Source of the DNA: Halorussus limi
GTDB taxonomy: Archaea > Halobacteriota > Halobacteria > Halobacteriales > Haladaptataceae
Assembly (NCBI RefSeq): GCF_023238205.1
Contig: NZ_CP096659.1
Coordinates: 1,877,626 to 1,941,625, forward strand
Direction of reading: 5' to 3'
Length of the DNA stretch: 64,000 nucleotides
The notes beneath the pieces are model-generated. The model made no database searches, was not told the DNA's origin, and saw only the letters and a program-made list of their open reading frames with translations. Positions 33,126 to 41,018 of this stretch are shown in pieces. A program made the position numbers and the translations under genes. Position 1 is the stretch's first letter. Each line of letters begins with the position of its first letter.

Positions 33126-34097
33126 ATGGACTGCGACAAATGCGGCCGCGAGTCGGTCATGCACGCCGCGTACTCGGGGTTGCACCTCTGCGAAGACCAC
33201 TTCGTCGCCTCCGTGGACAAGCGAGTCCGGCGTCGCATCCGGGAGGACGACCTCGTGCCGAGCGACGCCACCCCGGAGAACCCCCAGACGTGGGTCGTCG
33301 GTCTCTCGGGCGGGAAGGACAGCGTCGTGCTGACCGACATCCTCCACCGGACCTTCGAGAAGGACCCTCGCATCGAACTCGTCGCGCTTACGATTCACGA
33401 GGGCATCGAGGGCTACCGCGACGAGAGCGTGGACGCCTGCGAGGAGTTGACCGACGAGTTGGGAATCCGCCACGAACTCGTGACCTACGAGGACGAGTTC
33501 GACGTGCGCATGGACGACGTGGTCGAGAAGGACCCCGAGGGGATGGCCGCCTGCGCCTACTGCGGGGTGTTCCGCCGGGACCTGCTCTCGAAGTACGCCG
33601 AGCGGTTCGACGCCGACAAACTCCTCACCGGACACAATCTGGACGACGAGGCCGAGACCGCGCTGATGAACTTTCTGGAGGGCGACGTGGCCCAAATCGC
33701 CAAGCACTTCGACGCCAGCCTCGGCAACTTCGAGGAGCGCGGCGAGCAGGACGACTTCGTGCCGCGGGCGAAACCGCTCCGCGACGTGCCCGAGAAGGAA
33801 GTCGCGCTCTATGCCCACGTTAAGGACCTCCCGGCACACATCACGGAGTGCCCCCACGCCGAGGAAGCGTATCGCGGCGAGATTCAGAAACTGCTCTACC
33901 AACTCGAAGAGAACCACCCCGGAACGCGCCACTCTATCATGTCGGGGTACGAGGAACTGGCCGCGTTGGCCGCCGAGGAGTTCGGCGCGCGCGACGGCGG
34001 CGACACCGAACTCGGCGAGTGCGAGCAGTGCGGCGCGTCGACGACGCGTGACATCTGCCGGAAGTGTTCGCTGTTAGAATCCATCCACGCTGTCTGA
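33126..34097 (+). CDS. ncsA: tRNA 2-thiouridine synthase NcsA (TtuA/Ncs6 family)
   Basis: 323 residues. N-terminal zinc finger (C3, C6, C22, H25), PP-loop SGGKDS (61-66), catalytic/cluster cysteines C143 and C146 in CAYC, and a C-terminal zinc ribbon (CEQCG ... CRKC). It adenylates the wobble uridine of tRNA Lys/Glu/Gln and inserts sulfur delivered by a SAMP thiocarboxylate, which UbaA (encoded at 4761-5576) would make. In Haloferax the gene also neighbours ftsZ2. A TATA element GATATACC-like at about 33055-33062 lies upstream. Confidence 0.93.
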   Translation: MDCDKCGRESVMHAAYSGLHLCEDHFVASVDKRVRRRIREDDLVPSDATPENPQTWVVGLSGGKDSVVLTDILHRTFEKDPRIELVALTIHEGIEGYRDESVDACEELTDELGIRHELVTYEDEFDVRMDDVVEKDPEGMAACAYCGVFRRDLLSKYAERFDADKLLTGHNLDDEAETALMNFLEGDVAQIAKHFDASLGNFEERGEQDDFVPRAKPLRDVPEKEVALYAHVKDLPAHITECPHAEEAYRGEIQKLLYQLEENHPGTRHSIMSGYEELAALAAEEFGARDGGDTELGECEQCGASTTRDICRKCSLLESIHAV

Positions 34098-34288
34098 CCC
34101 GGCGACTTCTCTCGGCTCTGACTGAGGCCGCCGACCGGGGTCGGGCGGTAGGTCTCGAAGGCGACGCTCGACTCGGTCTCCGACTCGGAGAGCGACAGTA
34201 GAGACTGCCGGAAATCACAACAGTCGTACCGAAAACGATCGGAAACCGCGAAAACCCGACGGCGACGAACGGGAAAATCGAGGCGTCG

Positions 34289-35524
34289 TCAGCGAATGAC
34301 GTCGAGACCGTTGCTCTTCTCGACCGGGTCCTGTCCGCCGTCGCTCTGGGCGCTCCACGAGTCGGACGATTTGCCGGTCGTCTCCCGGGTACCGCCGGAA
34401 TCGCCGAGGCCGTCGATGCCTTCGACGTTCTGGCTGGCGTCGAACGACTGGGCGTCCACGTCGCGCATCTCCTGGCGGGACTTGTCGGCCTGCTTCTGGG
34501 TGCTCGGGCCGAGGACCTGCGCGCTCTGGACGCCGGTCATAATGGCCATGACCCGGACCTTCCCCTTGTAGTTGTCCTGAATCCGCGCGCCCCAGATGAC
34601 GTTCGCGCTGGCTTCGAGGCGCTCGGTGATGTTGCTCGCGATGGATTCGGCCTCCTTGAGCGTGAGGTCCGGGCCGCCCGTGATGTGGACCAGTCCGCCC
34701 GACGCGCCGCGGTAGTCCACGTCGAGCAGCGGGTGATTCATCGCGTCGCGGACGACCTCCTCGGTCTTGTTCTTGTCCTGCGTCTCGCCGACCAGCATGA
34801 CCGCGACCCCGCCCTGATTCATGATGGAAGTCATGTCGGCGTAGTCGAGGTTGATGAGCGAGGGCTGGGTGATGGTCTCGGAGATGCCCTTCACGGTCTC
34901 GGCGATAATCTGGTCCATCACCGAGAACGCCTTACCGATGGGCAGGTTCGGGACGTAGTCGAGCAGTCGGTTGTTGTCGAGCACGATGATGGAGTCGGCC
35001 TCGTTGCGGAGTTTTTCGAGACCTTCCTCTGCCTTCACCGTGCGGGCGCGCTCGACGTTGAACGGTGTCGAGACCATCCCGACGACGATAGCGCCCTGCT
35101 CTTTGGCGATTTTCGAGACGACCGGGGCCGCGCCGGTGCCCGTGCCGCCGCCCATGCCCGCTGTGACGAACACGAGGTCTGCGTCTCCCAGTACCTCCTT
35201 GATGGTGCCCTGAGCCATCTCGGTGGCGCGCTCGCCCATCGAGGGGTCGCCGCCCGCGCCGAGTCCGTTGGTCAGGGACTTGCCGACCAGAATCTTCGTG
35301 TCGGCCTCGATCATCTTGAGGTGCTGCTTGTCGGTGTTGATTGCGACGGTGTCCGCGCCTTCGACGCCGATGTTGTAGAGTCGGTTGACGGTGTTGTTTC
35401 CGGCGCCGCCACAGCCGACGATGACGATTCGGGGGTCGCCGAACTCGTCACCGTTCGTGGTGGCGTCCATCTCGCGGCTCTCTTCTTCGGCGTTCTCCAG
35501 CGCGTCCTGAACGATATCCTGCAT
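34289..35524 (-). CDS. ftsZ2: Cell division GTPase FtsZ2
   Basis: 411 residues. The GTP-binding tubulin signature GGGTGTG is at 125-131, the T7 synergy loop NLDYADM at 225-231. The N-terminal [15 protein letters not shown] tail and the position beside ncsA and cdrS identify the FtsZ2 paralogue rather than FtsZ1. In haloarchaea FtsZ1 assembles first and recruits FtsZ2, which drives constriction. The last 60 residues are a polar, disordered tail. It starts three bases after the cdrS stop codon, forming the cdrS-ftsZ2 operon. Confidence 0.95.
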   Translation of the reverse strand: MQDIVQDALENAEEESREMDATTNGDEFGDPRIVIVGCGGAGNNTVNRLYNIGVEGADTVAINTDKQHLKMIEADTKILVGKSLTNGLGAGGDPSMGERATEMAQGTIKEVLGDADLVFVTAGMGGGTGTGAAPVVSKIAKEQGAIVVGMVSTPFNVERARTVKAEEGLEKLRNEADSIIVLDNNRLLDYVPNLPIGKAFSVMDQIIAETVKGISETITQPSLINLDYADMTSIMNQGGVAVMLVGETQDKNKTEEVVRDAMNHPLLDVDYRGASGGLVHITGGPDLTLKEAESIASNITERLEASANVIWGARIQDNYKGKVRVMAIMTGVQSAQVLGPSTQKQADKSRQEMRDVDAQSFDASQNVEGIDGLGDSGGTRETTGKSSDSWSAQSDGGQDPVEKSNGLDVIR

Positions 35525-35527
35525 TGT

Positions 35528-35710
35528 CTACACCTTGGCCCACGACCGCTTGTTCGTGGTCTGTTCGGTCGTTTCGTCTTCGTGTTCGTTCAACATGTCT
35601 CGAACCGCGGCCCGAATCGCTTCGCTGCGGTTCGGAAACTCGCCGGTCTCGACCATCTGTTCGACTTCCTCGATCTGCTGCTTCGGAATGCGAAGTGTCA
35701 CACGCTCCAT
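35528..35710 (-). CDS. cdrS: CdrS, short ribbon-helix-helix cell division regulator
   Basis: 60 residues: [20 protein letters not shown] and [13 protein letters not shown] form a ribbon-helix-helix DNA-binding fold (CopG/MetJ type). In Halobacterium and Haloferax CdrS is encoded with ftsZ2 and acts as a global regulator of cell division genes. The basic C-terminal tail (TNKRSWAKV) may contact DNA or a partner. Confidence 0.93.
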   Translation of the reverse strand: MERVTLRIPKQQIEEVEQMVETGEFPNRSEAIRAAVRDMLNEHEDETTEQTTNKRSWAKV

Positions 35711-35899
35711 GTTTTGTATTCCCCTGTGGTAGAGTAAGACGGCGCGCAGTTTCTTGCACGTCCTGTCTTACACCGTGTAACCGGTTAACGCGGGCGAGAA
35801 GCCCGTTCACCGGCCCGGTGTAAGACGACCGTCTTACGCGGCCATACCCACAAAGTCAAAACTTAAATAGTTAACGGCGATTGTAAAACAACGTCTTAC
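35711..35899 (-). promoter_or_regulatory. cdrS-ftsZ2 promoter with five GTAAGAC boxes
   Basis: GTAAGAC or its reverse complement GTCTTAC occurs at 35734-35740, 35765-35771, 35820-35826, 35831-35837 and 35893-35899. The middle pair forms an inverted repeat, GTAAGACG-AC-CGTCTTAC (35820-35837). The minus-strand TATA box ATTTAAG (about 35863-35869) puts the transcription start near 35840, right at that inverted repeat. Ribbon-helix-helix dimers bind such short repeats, so CdrL or CdrS is the likely ligand. Confidence 0.6.
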
Positions 35900-36528
35900 G
35901 ACCGGTCGAGAACGTCTGCAGCGGGCGTTCGGCGGCCACAGCCGGGGCAGAACCCCCAGTCTGAACGCACTTCGTCGCCGCACTCGCAAAAGACCCGTCG
36001 AGACGCCTTCTCTCCGCAGTTAGGACAGTACACGTGGTCGTCCGACAGCGTCTCGCCACACTGCCCACAGGCGGTTTCGCGGTCGTCGGCACGCTCGTCC
36101 GCCCGCCGGTCTGAGTCGGTGGCGGTTTCGTCTGACGCGCTGTCGGACGTGCGCGCGGGACGACCGGCATCTGCGTCGTCCTGCACGCGCGCGTCGCGTT
36201 CGAGCGTCACGTTGACGTTCACGTCCTGCGGACGCTCGGTGGCACGGTTGCGCGCCTCCCACGCGGCGAGTCGCTCGGTCACGAGTTCGTCCACGCGCTC
36301 GGCGAGGACGGCGTCGAGGCTGGCGGCGCTCCCGGATTCGCGGTGAGCGTCTTCGCGGCCGGTGTCTGACGGCGTCGCGCGCTCCGGGTTGCGGCCGCGG
36401 TCGGCGCGCCGGTCGCTCGCGTCGAGGTACTCGCGGAGCGCTTCGCGCATGATCTCGCTCTTGGAGGCGTCGCGGGCCTCGATGCGCTCGACCAGTTCCT
36501 CGTCCGCGCGGAAGGTTATCTTGCTCAT
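35896..36528 (-). CDS. cdrL: CdrL-like ribbon-helix-helix regulator with zinc ribbons
   Basis: 210 residues from ATG 36528. N-terminal ribbon-helix-helix (MSKITFRADEELVERIEA and KSEIMREALREYL, 1-41), a long acidic disordered linker (45-150), and a C-terminal double zinc ribbon with CGQCG, CPNCG, CECG and CPGCG knuckles. This layout and the position upstream of cdrS match CdrL, which binds the cdrS-ftsZ2 promoter. Its stop codon overlaps the last GTCTTAC box. Confidence 0.85.
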   Translation of the reverse strand: MSKITFRADEELVERIEARDASKSEIMREALREYLDASDRRADRGRNPERATPSDTGREDAHRESGSAASLDAVLAERVDELVTERLAAWEARNRATERPQDVNVNVTLERDARVQDDADAGRPARTSDSASDETATDSDRRADERADDRETACGQCGETLSDDHVYCPNCGEKASRRVFCECGDEVRSDWGFCPGCGRRTPAADVLDRS

Positions 36529-36832
36529 GTGCCGGTTCGACTCCAACTGTCACACCCATCGTATTTTAATCTTCGGACACACGTCTGACACCGTATGGAG
36601 GGGTGTCGAGACTGGGAGCTACAGCGGCTCTGTCGTCGGTCTCACCTTCGGTGCGGCGCCGTCTCGCGTCGGACAGGAACCGGTCGGCGAGGAAAGTACT
36701 GAAAAACGACAGGAGTTTCGACTCGTCCGTCTCCCTTCGTTGTCGCTCGGAGCGCAGTTCGCTGGCCCGTGGCACGGTCTCGCCGAATAATAACCCTTAA
36801 GTCCGGTAGGGCTCCTACGTGAAACTGCGTGC
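36529..36832. other. Intergenic region between cdrL and tRNA-Tyr
   Basis: 304 bases. The left end contains the cdrL promoter (minus strand GATTAAAATACG at about 36567-36578) and GGTGTCAGACGTGTGTCC nearby, similar to the GTGTAAGACG boxes. The right end has the tRNA promoter (TAACCCTTAAG, 36791-36801). Open frames in between look like chance readings. Confidence 0.5.
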
Positions 36833-36906
36833 CCGCCCTTAGCTCAGACTGGTAGAGCAGTCGACTGTAGATCGACTTGCCCCCCGTTCAAATCGGGGAG
36901 GGCGGA
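36833..36906 (+). tRNA. tRNA-Tyr (GUA)
   Basis: The cloverleaf is complete: acceptor CCGCCCT (36833-36839) pairs with AGGGCGG (36899-36905); anticodon stem GTCGA/TCGAC (36860-36864, 36872-36876) encloses loop CTGTAGA with anticodon GUA; T stem CCCCG/CGGGG (36882-36886, 36894-36898) encloses TTCAAAT. Discriminator A at 36906, CCA not encoded, no intron. Upstream CTTAAG about 30 bases away is the likely TATA element. Confidence 0.96.
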
Positions 36907-37318
36907 CTTCTTCGCCGTTCGCAACCCGCGAGTGGAGCGAGCGCCGTGAACGTTGAGAGGCGAACCGTGACGATTTGAATAGACGAGTCGAAGGCCCGGA
37001 ACGGCGCTTCGCGCCGCACGCCCGGCCCGTCTCGGCGAGTTCGAATCAGGAAGGGCAGACTACTCGGACCCGAAAACAACGAACAGAACGAACTCATATC
37101 TTGAAGAAAAGCGCTGTTGGAGGTGATTCAGACACCTTGTTGGACGTACGGAGTATTGACACTCGTTCACATCGAAGGACTCCTCAACCGCTCCCAGTAG
37201 GAAATTTACAAACGACGATCAGCCAGCACAAACGTTTCGTCGCTTCGACTCTCAAACCTATTCGGACTGTGATACAAATGGTAGGGCTTTTCACCTGCTC
37301 ATCCGAAACTGGGAGCCA
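36907..37318. other. Non-coding region downstream of tRNA-Tyr, lower GC toward the right
   Basis: 412 bases with no supported gene. At 37035-37061 there is an imperfect copy of the tRNA-Tyr 3' end, described separately. From about 37065 base composition drops and resembles that of the following phosphatase-like gene. A weak promoter for that gene may lie in AAATTTACAAACG (37202-37214) or later. Confidence 0.6.
37035..37061 (+). repeat. Degenerate copy of the tRNA-Tyr 3' end (possible att remnant)
   Basis: Aligned without gaps to tRNA positions 36882-36908, 20 of 27 bases match, including GTTC, AATC and AGGGC blocks in the T loop and acceptor 3' strand. There is no matching 5' half nearby. 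This is what an old integration at the tRNA 3' end leaves behind, though chance similarity is not excluded. Confidence 0.4.
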
Positions 37319-38269
37319 ATGAGCCTTCAGGAGTGGATAGGGGAAAGTTCGGAACGGATTCGGCGCAACGGATGGGACGGCGTTAAGATGTCGGCCCGGG
37401 AGTTCTACGTCGAGGGACGCCGTCGCGTCGTTCGACGAACCCTACGGTCGGTCCCCGGTCCGGACGGGACGAACGTCTTCGAGAAGGACTGGGACGTTCT
37501 AGTTCTCCTCGATTGTGCACGCCCGGACTTATTCGCGGACATCTCCGGCGATTACGACTTCCTCGACGACTCGAACACACTCACGTCTGTTGGTAGCTCG
37601 TCTTCTGAATGGATAGCGAACACATTCGTCGATGAGTACGAAGAAGAGATGGCCGAGACTATATACGTCACTGCCAATTCGCACTCCCCGGAAATCAAGA
37701 ACCAGGACTGGCTGAAAGACATCAAAGAGGTGTGGCGATACGGCTGGGACGGACGAGAGCGCACTGTCCTCCCGCGCACGGTGACAGACAGAGCAATCTC
37801 CGTCGGCCGAAACAGGGAGTTCGACCGACTCATCGTCCACTACATGCAACCGCACGCCCCATTCGTCGGTTACGACGACACCATCGCGGGTGGCGGGATG
37901 ACCCCGCCGGACGTTGAACGGGACGGCGTCACGTTCGGCAAGGCGCTCCGGATGGGCCACATCTCACGCCGGGAAGCGTGGGAAGCGCACGTCCAGAACC
38001 TCGAATACGTTTTGGAGGACGTAGCCCTGTTGCGGGAGAACATCGCCGCCGACACGTTCGTCGTCTCGGCTGACCACGGTCAAGCACTCGGCGAGCGGTT
38101 CGTCTACAGTCACCCCGACGGGATGCCGCTCAACGTTCTCCGGGAGGTTCCGTGGATAGTGACTGACGCAACCGACACTGGGTCCCACGACCCTGACGTG
38201 TCGACAACCGAACCGAGGGCGTCGGAGGATGTTGACGAAAAACTCCGGGCGTTAGGGTATCGAACGTAG
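37319..38269 (+). CDS. Alkaline phosphatase-superfamily (sulfatase-like) hydrolase
   Basis: 316 residues, no signal peptide. KDWDVLVLLDCARPDLF (about 56-72) holds the strand that carries the nucleophile in this superfamily, HYMQPHAPF and VVSADHGQALGERF (about 247-260) the metal-binding D-H pair and a later His. In haloarchaea such proteins occur in surface polysaccharide and glycosylation islands. Here it is alone, has lower GC and more A/T-ending codons than the flanks, and follows tRNA-Tyr, so horizontal acquisition is likely. Substrate unknown. Confidence 0.75.
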   Translation: MSLQEWIGESSERIRRNGWDGVKMSAREFYVEGRRRVVRRTLRSVPGPDGTNVFEKDWDVLVLLDCARPDLFADISGDYDFLDDSNTLTSVGSSSSEWIANTFVDEYEEEMAETIYVTANSHSPEIKNQDWLKDIKEVWRYGWDGRERTVLPRTVTDRAISVGRNREFDRLIVHYMQPHAPFVGYDDTIAGGGMTPPDVERDGVTFGKALRMGHISRREAWEAHVQNLEYVLEDVALLRENIAADTFVVSADHGQALGERFVYSHPDGMPLNVLREVPWIVTDATDTGSHDPDVSTTEPRASEDVDEKLRALGYRT

Positions 38270-38593
38270 TTGTAGATCCGAGGCGGTGGCCTCTTTCGAT
38301 TACGTGCCGCCTTTCAGACCGCGCTCTTCGTCACGTAGACAATCGGTCGGTGTCGGTAGATACTGTCAAAACAGCCGGTCTTTCGGTCCGACCGTTCGTG
38401 AGACGCCGTTCGAGTGGCTGAGTGATTTAGCACACGACCCACAGTAATGTGGGCGTCCCATGCTGAGGTCGAAGTTGGTTCACTCTTCTTACACGGCTTA
38501 ATTGAGACGAAGCGTGGGGAGTCCCTTCGCTGAGTACGGGTCGGAGCGGCCGCCACCTAGAGCTATTTATCGAACCTGCCCGTATCGTGTCGT
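38270..38593. other. Non-coding region with hairpins after the accessory gene
   Basis: 324 bases. A GAGGC-GGTG-GCCTC hairpin followed by TTT lies just after the phosphatase gene. Around 38402-38465 the plus strand can pair GACGCC with GGCGTC around a CCCACA-GTAA-TGTGGG hairpin. A TTTAT box near 38565 precedes the DUF2892 gene. No supported ORF. Confidence 0.55.
38280..38296 (+). terminator. Possible hairpin terminator
   Basis: GAGGC, loop GGTG, GCCTC, then TTT, eleven bases after the stop codon at 38269. Hairpins are not required for archaeal termination, so this is tentative. Confidence 0.35.
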
Positions 38594-38824
38594 ATGGACT
38601 ACCAGAAGAACGTCGGCGGCATCGACCGAATCGTTCGGGGCGTTCTCGGCACCTGGCTGATCGCAGTCGCCATCAGCGCGTTCCTCGACGAGAAGCGCGT
38701 GACCGCCGCGACCGCGGCCATCGCGGGCGCGGGACTGCTCCGGAACGCCCAAGCCCAACACTGCGGCGGTAACGCGTTGCTCGGTATCGACACGACCGCG
38801 GACGAATCGACGGAGAGCCAGTAG
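38594..38824 (+). CDS. DUF2892 (YgaP-like) inner membrane protein
   Basis: 76 residues. It starts MDYQKNVGGIDRIVRGVLG, the DUF2892 signature, and has two hydrophobic helices. QHCGGN at about 55-60 gives one cysteine. In bacteria this domain is fused to rhodanese (YgaP), but here it stands alone. A TTTAT element at about 38562-38570 lies upstream. Confidence 0.85.
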   Translation: MDYQKNVGGIDRIVRGVLGTWLIAVAISAFLDEKRVTAATAAIAGAGLLRNAQAQHCGGNALLGIDTTADESTESQ

Positions 38825-38851
38825 GACAGTCGGCGGGAAGGGCGGAACGGC

Positions 38852-39385
38852 TCAGGCGAACCCGAAACTCTCGGTCTCGGGCCGGCCGAGGACGTCCATC
38901 ACGACCTCGTAGAGGTCGCTGATTCGAGGCCGGACGCGACCGCTTCGGTTTCGGTCGCCGACCCATCGGTACCGAATCGTTCCCTCGCGGTCCACGAAGA
39001 AGCAGGCCGGGCGCGCTCGCCGGGCGACGCCGAACGCCCGGTAGGTCACGCCGTAGGCGTCGGCTATCGAGAGGTCGCGGTCCGAGCAGAACGGGTAGGT
39101 CACCTCGAGGTAGTCGGCGAACTCCCGGTTAGTTCGCGGTCGGGCGCGGTTGACGCCGACCACCCGGAGGCGGTCGTCGGCCGTGAACCAGTCGTACTCG
39201 CCCAGCGCGTGGCGTTCGGCGAACGACCCGACGTCGAAGTCGGTCGGCTGAAACACCAGCAACACCGCCCCGTCCGAGCGCAGCGACGACAGCGACACCT
39301 CCGACACCGACCCGTCGGGGGTCGCCAGCGGCGCGGTGAACTCCGGCGCCTGCGAACCCTCGGTCGGAGCGCCCGAATCTACCAT
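38852..39385 (-). CDS. Redoxin/peroxiredoxin-like protein lacking the peroxidatic cysteine
   Basis: 177 residues from ATG 39385. The AhpC/TSA-type fold is clear: GSQAPEFTAPLATPDG, VLLVFQPTDF, FCSDRDLSIADAYGV and RRARPACFFVDREGTIRYRWVG. Where peroxiredoxins have PxxFTPxC, the sequence reads PTDFDVGSF, with no cysteine. Cysteines occur only at FCSD and PACFF. It is therefore probably not a standard peroxidase. ATTTAAAT at about 39412-39419 is a well-placed TATA box. Confidence 0.8.
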   Translation of the reverse strand: MVDSGAPTEGSQAPEFTAPLATPDGSVSEVSLSSLRSDGAVLLVFQPTDFDVGSFAERHALGEYDWFTADDRLRVVGVNRARPRTNREFADYLEVTYPFCSDRDLSIADAYGVTYRAFGVARRARPACFFVDREGTIRYRWVGDRNRSGRVRPRISDLYEVVMDVLGRPETESFGFA

Positions 39386-39483
39386 CGTTTTCGGTATCTC
39401 TCCGGGCTGATTTAAATTTTGGCAGGGTACGTCGAACCGGGAGTTCCGACCCATTTATTAGGTCGGAATAGCAACGACGGCCC

Positions 39484-39825
39484 GTGATTTCCGCTCTCGT
39501 CGCCGACGCGCTCGTGGTCGTGGCGCTGGCCGGCTTCTACGCCGGTCTCGCCCACGACCTCGGCGCGACCGCCGAGTTCCTCGACCCCCGACTCGGACTC
39601 GGCCTGTCGCTCGCGGCCTACGTCGCGGGCGGCGTCGGGGCGCTGTTGGCGCTGGCGACGGTCGCGGCGGAGGTGTCGCCGCTGCGTTCCGACCCCGCCG
39701 GTGCGACCGCGACCGCGGTCGGTCTCGGTCTGCTGTTCGCGGTCGCGTTCGGCCTCTGTTTCCGGTTGGGGATCGCTCTCTACGCGATTTTGCTCCGGGT
39801 CGGGTTCCGCCTGCCTCGGGGGTGA
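39484..39825 (+). CDS. Small membrane protein, unknown
   Basis: 113 residues from GTG 39484 with three hydrophobic helices (about 2-22, 38-62, 76-105) and a short loop. No family recognised. It is divergent from the redoxin gene and 33 bases before the end of the convergent beta-propeller gene. Confidence 0.5.
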   Translation: MISALVADALVVVALAGFYAGLAHDLGATAEFLDPRLGLGLSLAAYVAGGVGALLALATVAAEVSPLRSDPAGATATAVGLGLLFAVAFGLCFRLGIALYAILLRVGFRLPRG

Positions 39826-39857
39826 GGAGCTACGCCGACGTGTGCGAGGTCGATGGA

Positions 39858-41018
39858 CTACGCCGGCGTGAGTGACTTCGTGAGCGCGTATACCACGCCG
39901 TCGTCGAGACAGTAAAGCCGGTCTGAGCCGAGGGCGAGTCCGACGCCCCCGGACCCCACTCGGTGGGACTGCTCCTCGGTCGCGTCCGCGATGGCGAGGC
40001 GGTAGACGGTTCCGGTGTCGTCGGTCACGAACACGGTGTCCCCGTCGACCACCGGCGCTCCCAGCACGTGTTCGTCGCGTTCCAGCCGCCAGTTCCGAGC
40101 GCCGGACGCGGGAGCGAGGCTGAAAAGCGCGCTCTCCTCGCGACTCATGTCGTAGGACTCGACCAGCAAGTGGTCGCCGGCGACGCCGTACACGGTGGCG
40201 CGGTTCCCGACGTTCGCCTCCCACTGCTTCTCGCCCGTTGCGGTGTCGAGCGCGTACACGGTCCCGTTCCTGCTCCCGGCGAAGACCCGCCCGTTCGCCG
40301 TCGCGGCGCTCGTCATCTCCGGGCCGCTGTATGTATCCGAGGTCTCGAACTGCCACGCCGTCTTGCCCGTCCGTATAGAGACGGCGGTCAGCGGCGCGTT
40401 GCTCCGGGGGAGATACGCCCGCTCGGAGTCGAGCGCCATCGAACCGCTGAGTCCGTCGCCGCCGAGGCTCCAGTGCTGTTGGACCGCTCCGTCGCCGACC
40501 GCGAGCCGGTAGACGGCGTAGCCGCCGACGAACGCGGAGCCGTTCCGGACGGCGACGTCCCGGGGGTACGTGACGTCGAGTTCAGTCTCCCACCGCTCGT
40601 CGCCGGAGTCGAGGCCCACGGCGAAGGCGTCGCCCGCCTCGCTCGTCCCGAACACCGTTCCGTCGGCGACGGCGAGACTGTCTCGAAGTTCGTCGTCGGT
40701 CTCGTAGCTCCACGCGGCGTCGCCGGTCTCGCCGTCGAGGAGAGTGAGCTTTCGGTAGCGTCCGACCAGCACGCCTCGCTCGGTTCCGACCGGTCCGACG
40801 GACAGGTCGCCGGTTCGGGTCTCCCAGCGTACCGGGGTCGGTTCCGGCGTCTCCGTCGTCGTGGTCGGCGCGGGCGTCTCCGTCGGGGACTCCGACGGCG
40901 ACCGCCGGTCGTCAGACGGGTCGGACCGACCGAGGAGCGGGTTCAGGCCCGTGAGACCCGCGATGCCGCTGGCGATAGCGCCGGTGCCGTACTGAAGGAT
41001 GGTGCGTCGTCGTGTCAT
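39858..41018 (-). CDS. Tat-exported PQQ-like beta-propeller repeat protein
   Basis: 386 residues from ATG 41018, overlapping the upstream gene by four bases. Twin-arginine signal TRRRTILQYG, a Thr/Pro-rich linker (about 50-80), then seven or so propeller blades of the PQQ_2/outer-membrane BamB type (for example LTLLDGETGDAAWSYET, VYALDTATGEKQWEAN, VYRLAIADAT). Most such haloarchaeal proteins do not bind PQQ and serve as exported scaffolds. A longer 32-codon upstream reading is rejected. Confidence 0.85.
   Translation of the reverse strand: MTRRRTILQYGTGAIASGIAGLTGLNPLLGRSDPSDDRRSPSESPTETPAPTTTTETPEPTPVRWETRTGDLSVGPVGTERGVLVGRYRKLTLLDGETGDAAWSYETDDELRDSLAVADGTVFGTSEAGDAFAVGLDSGDERWETELDVTYPRDVAVRNGSAFVGGYAVYRLAVGDGAVQQHWSLGGDGLSGSMALDSERAYLPRSNAPLTAVSIRTGKTAWQFETSDTYSGPEMTSAATANGRVFAGSRNGTVYALDTATGEKQWEANVGNRATVYGVAGDHLLVESYDMSREESALFSLAPASGARNWRLERDEHVLGAPVVDGDTVFVTDDTGTVYRLAIADATEEQSHRVGSGGVGLALGSDRLYCLDDGVVYALTKSLTPA

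Noticed and set aside
36566-36775. 69-codon frame before tRNA-Tyr
   Set aside because: GTG start without promoter or ribosome-binding site, no recognisable content, and it overlaps the likely cdrL promoter region.
38271-38278. TGTAGATC, identical to part of the tRNA-Tyr anticodon arm, as a second att site
   Set aside because: Eight bases are too few to distinguish from chance, and flanking bases do not match.
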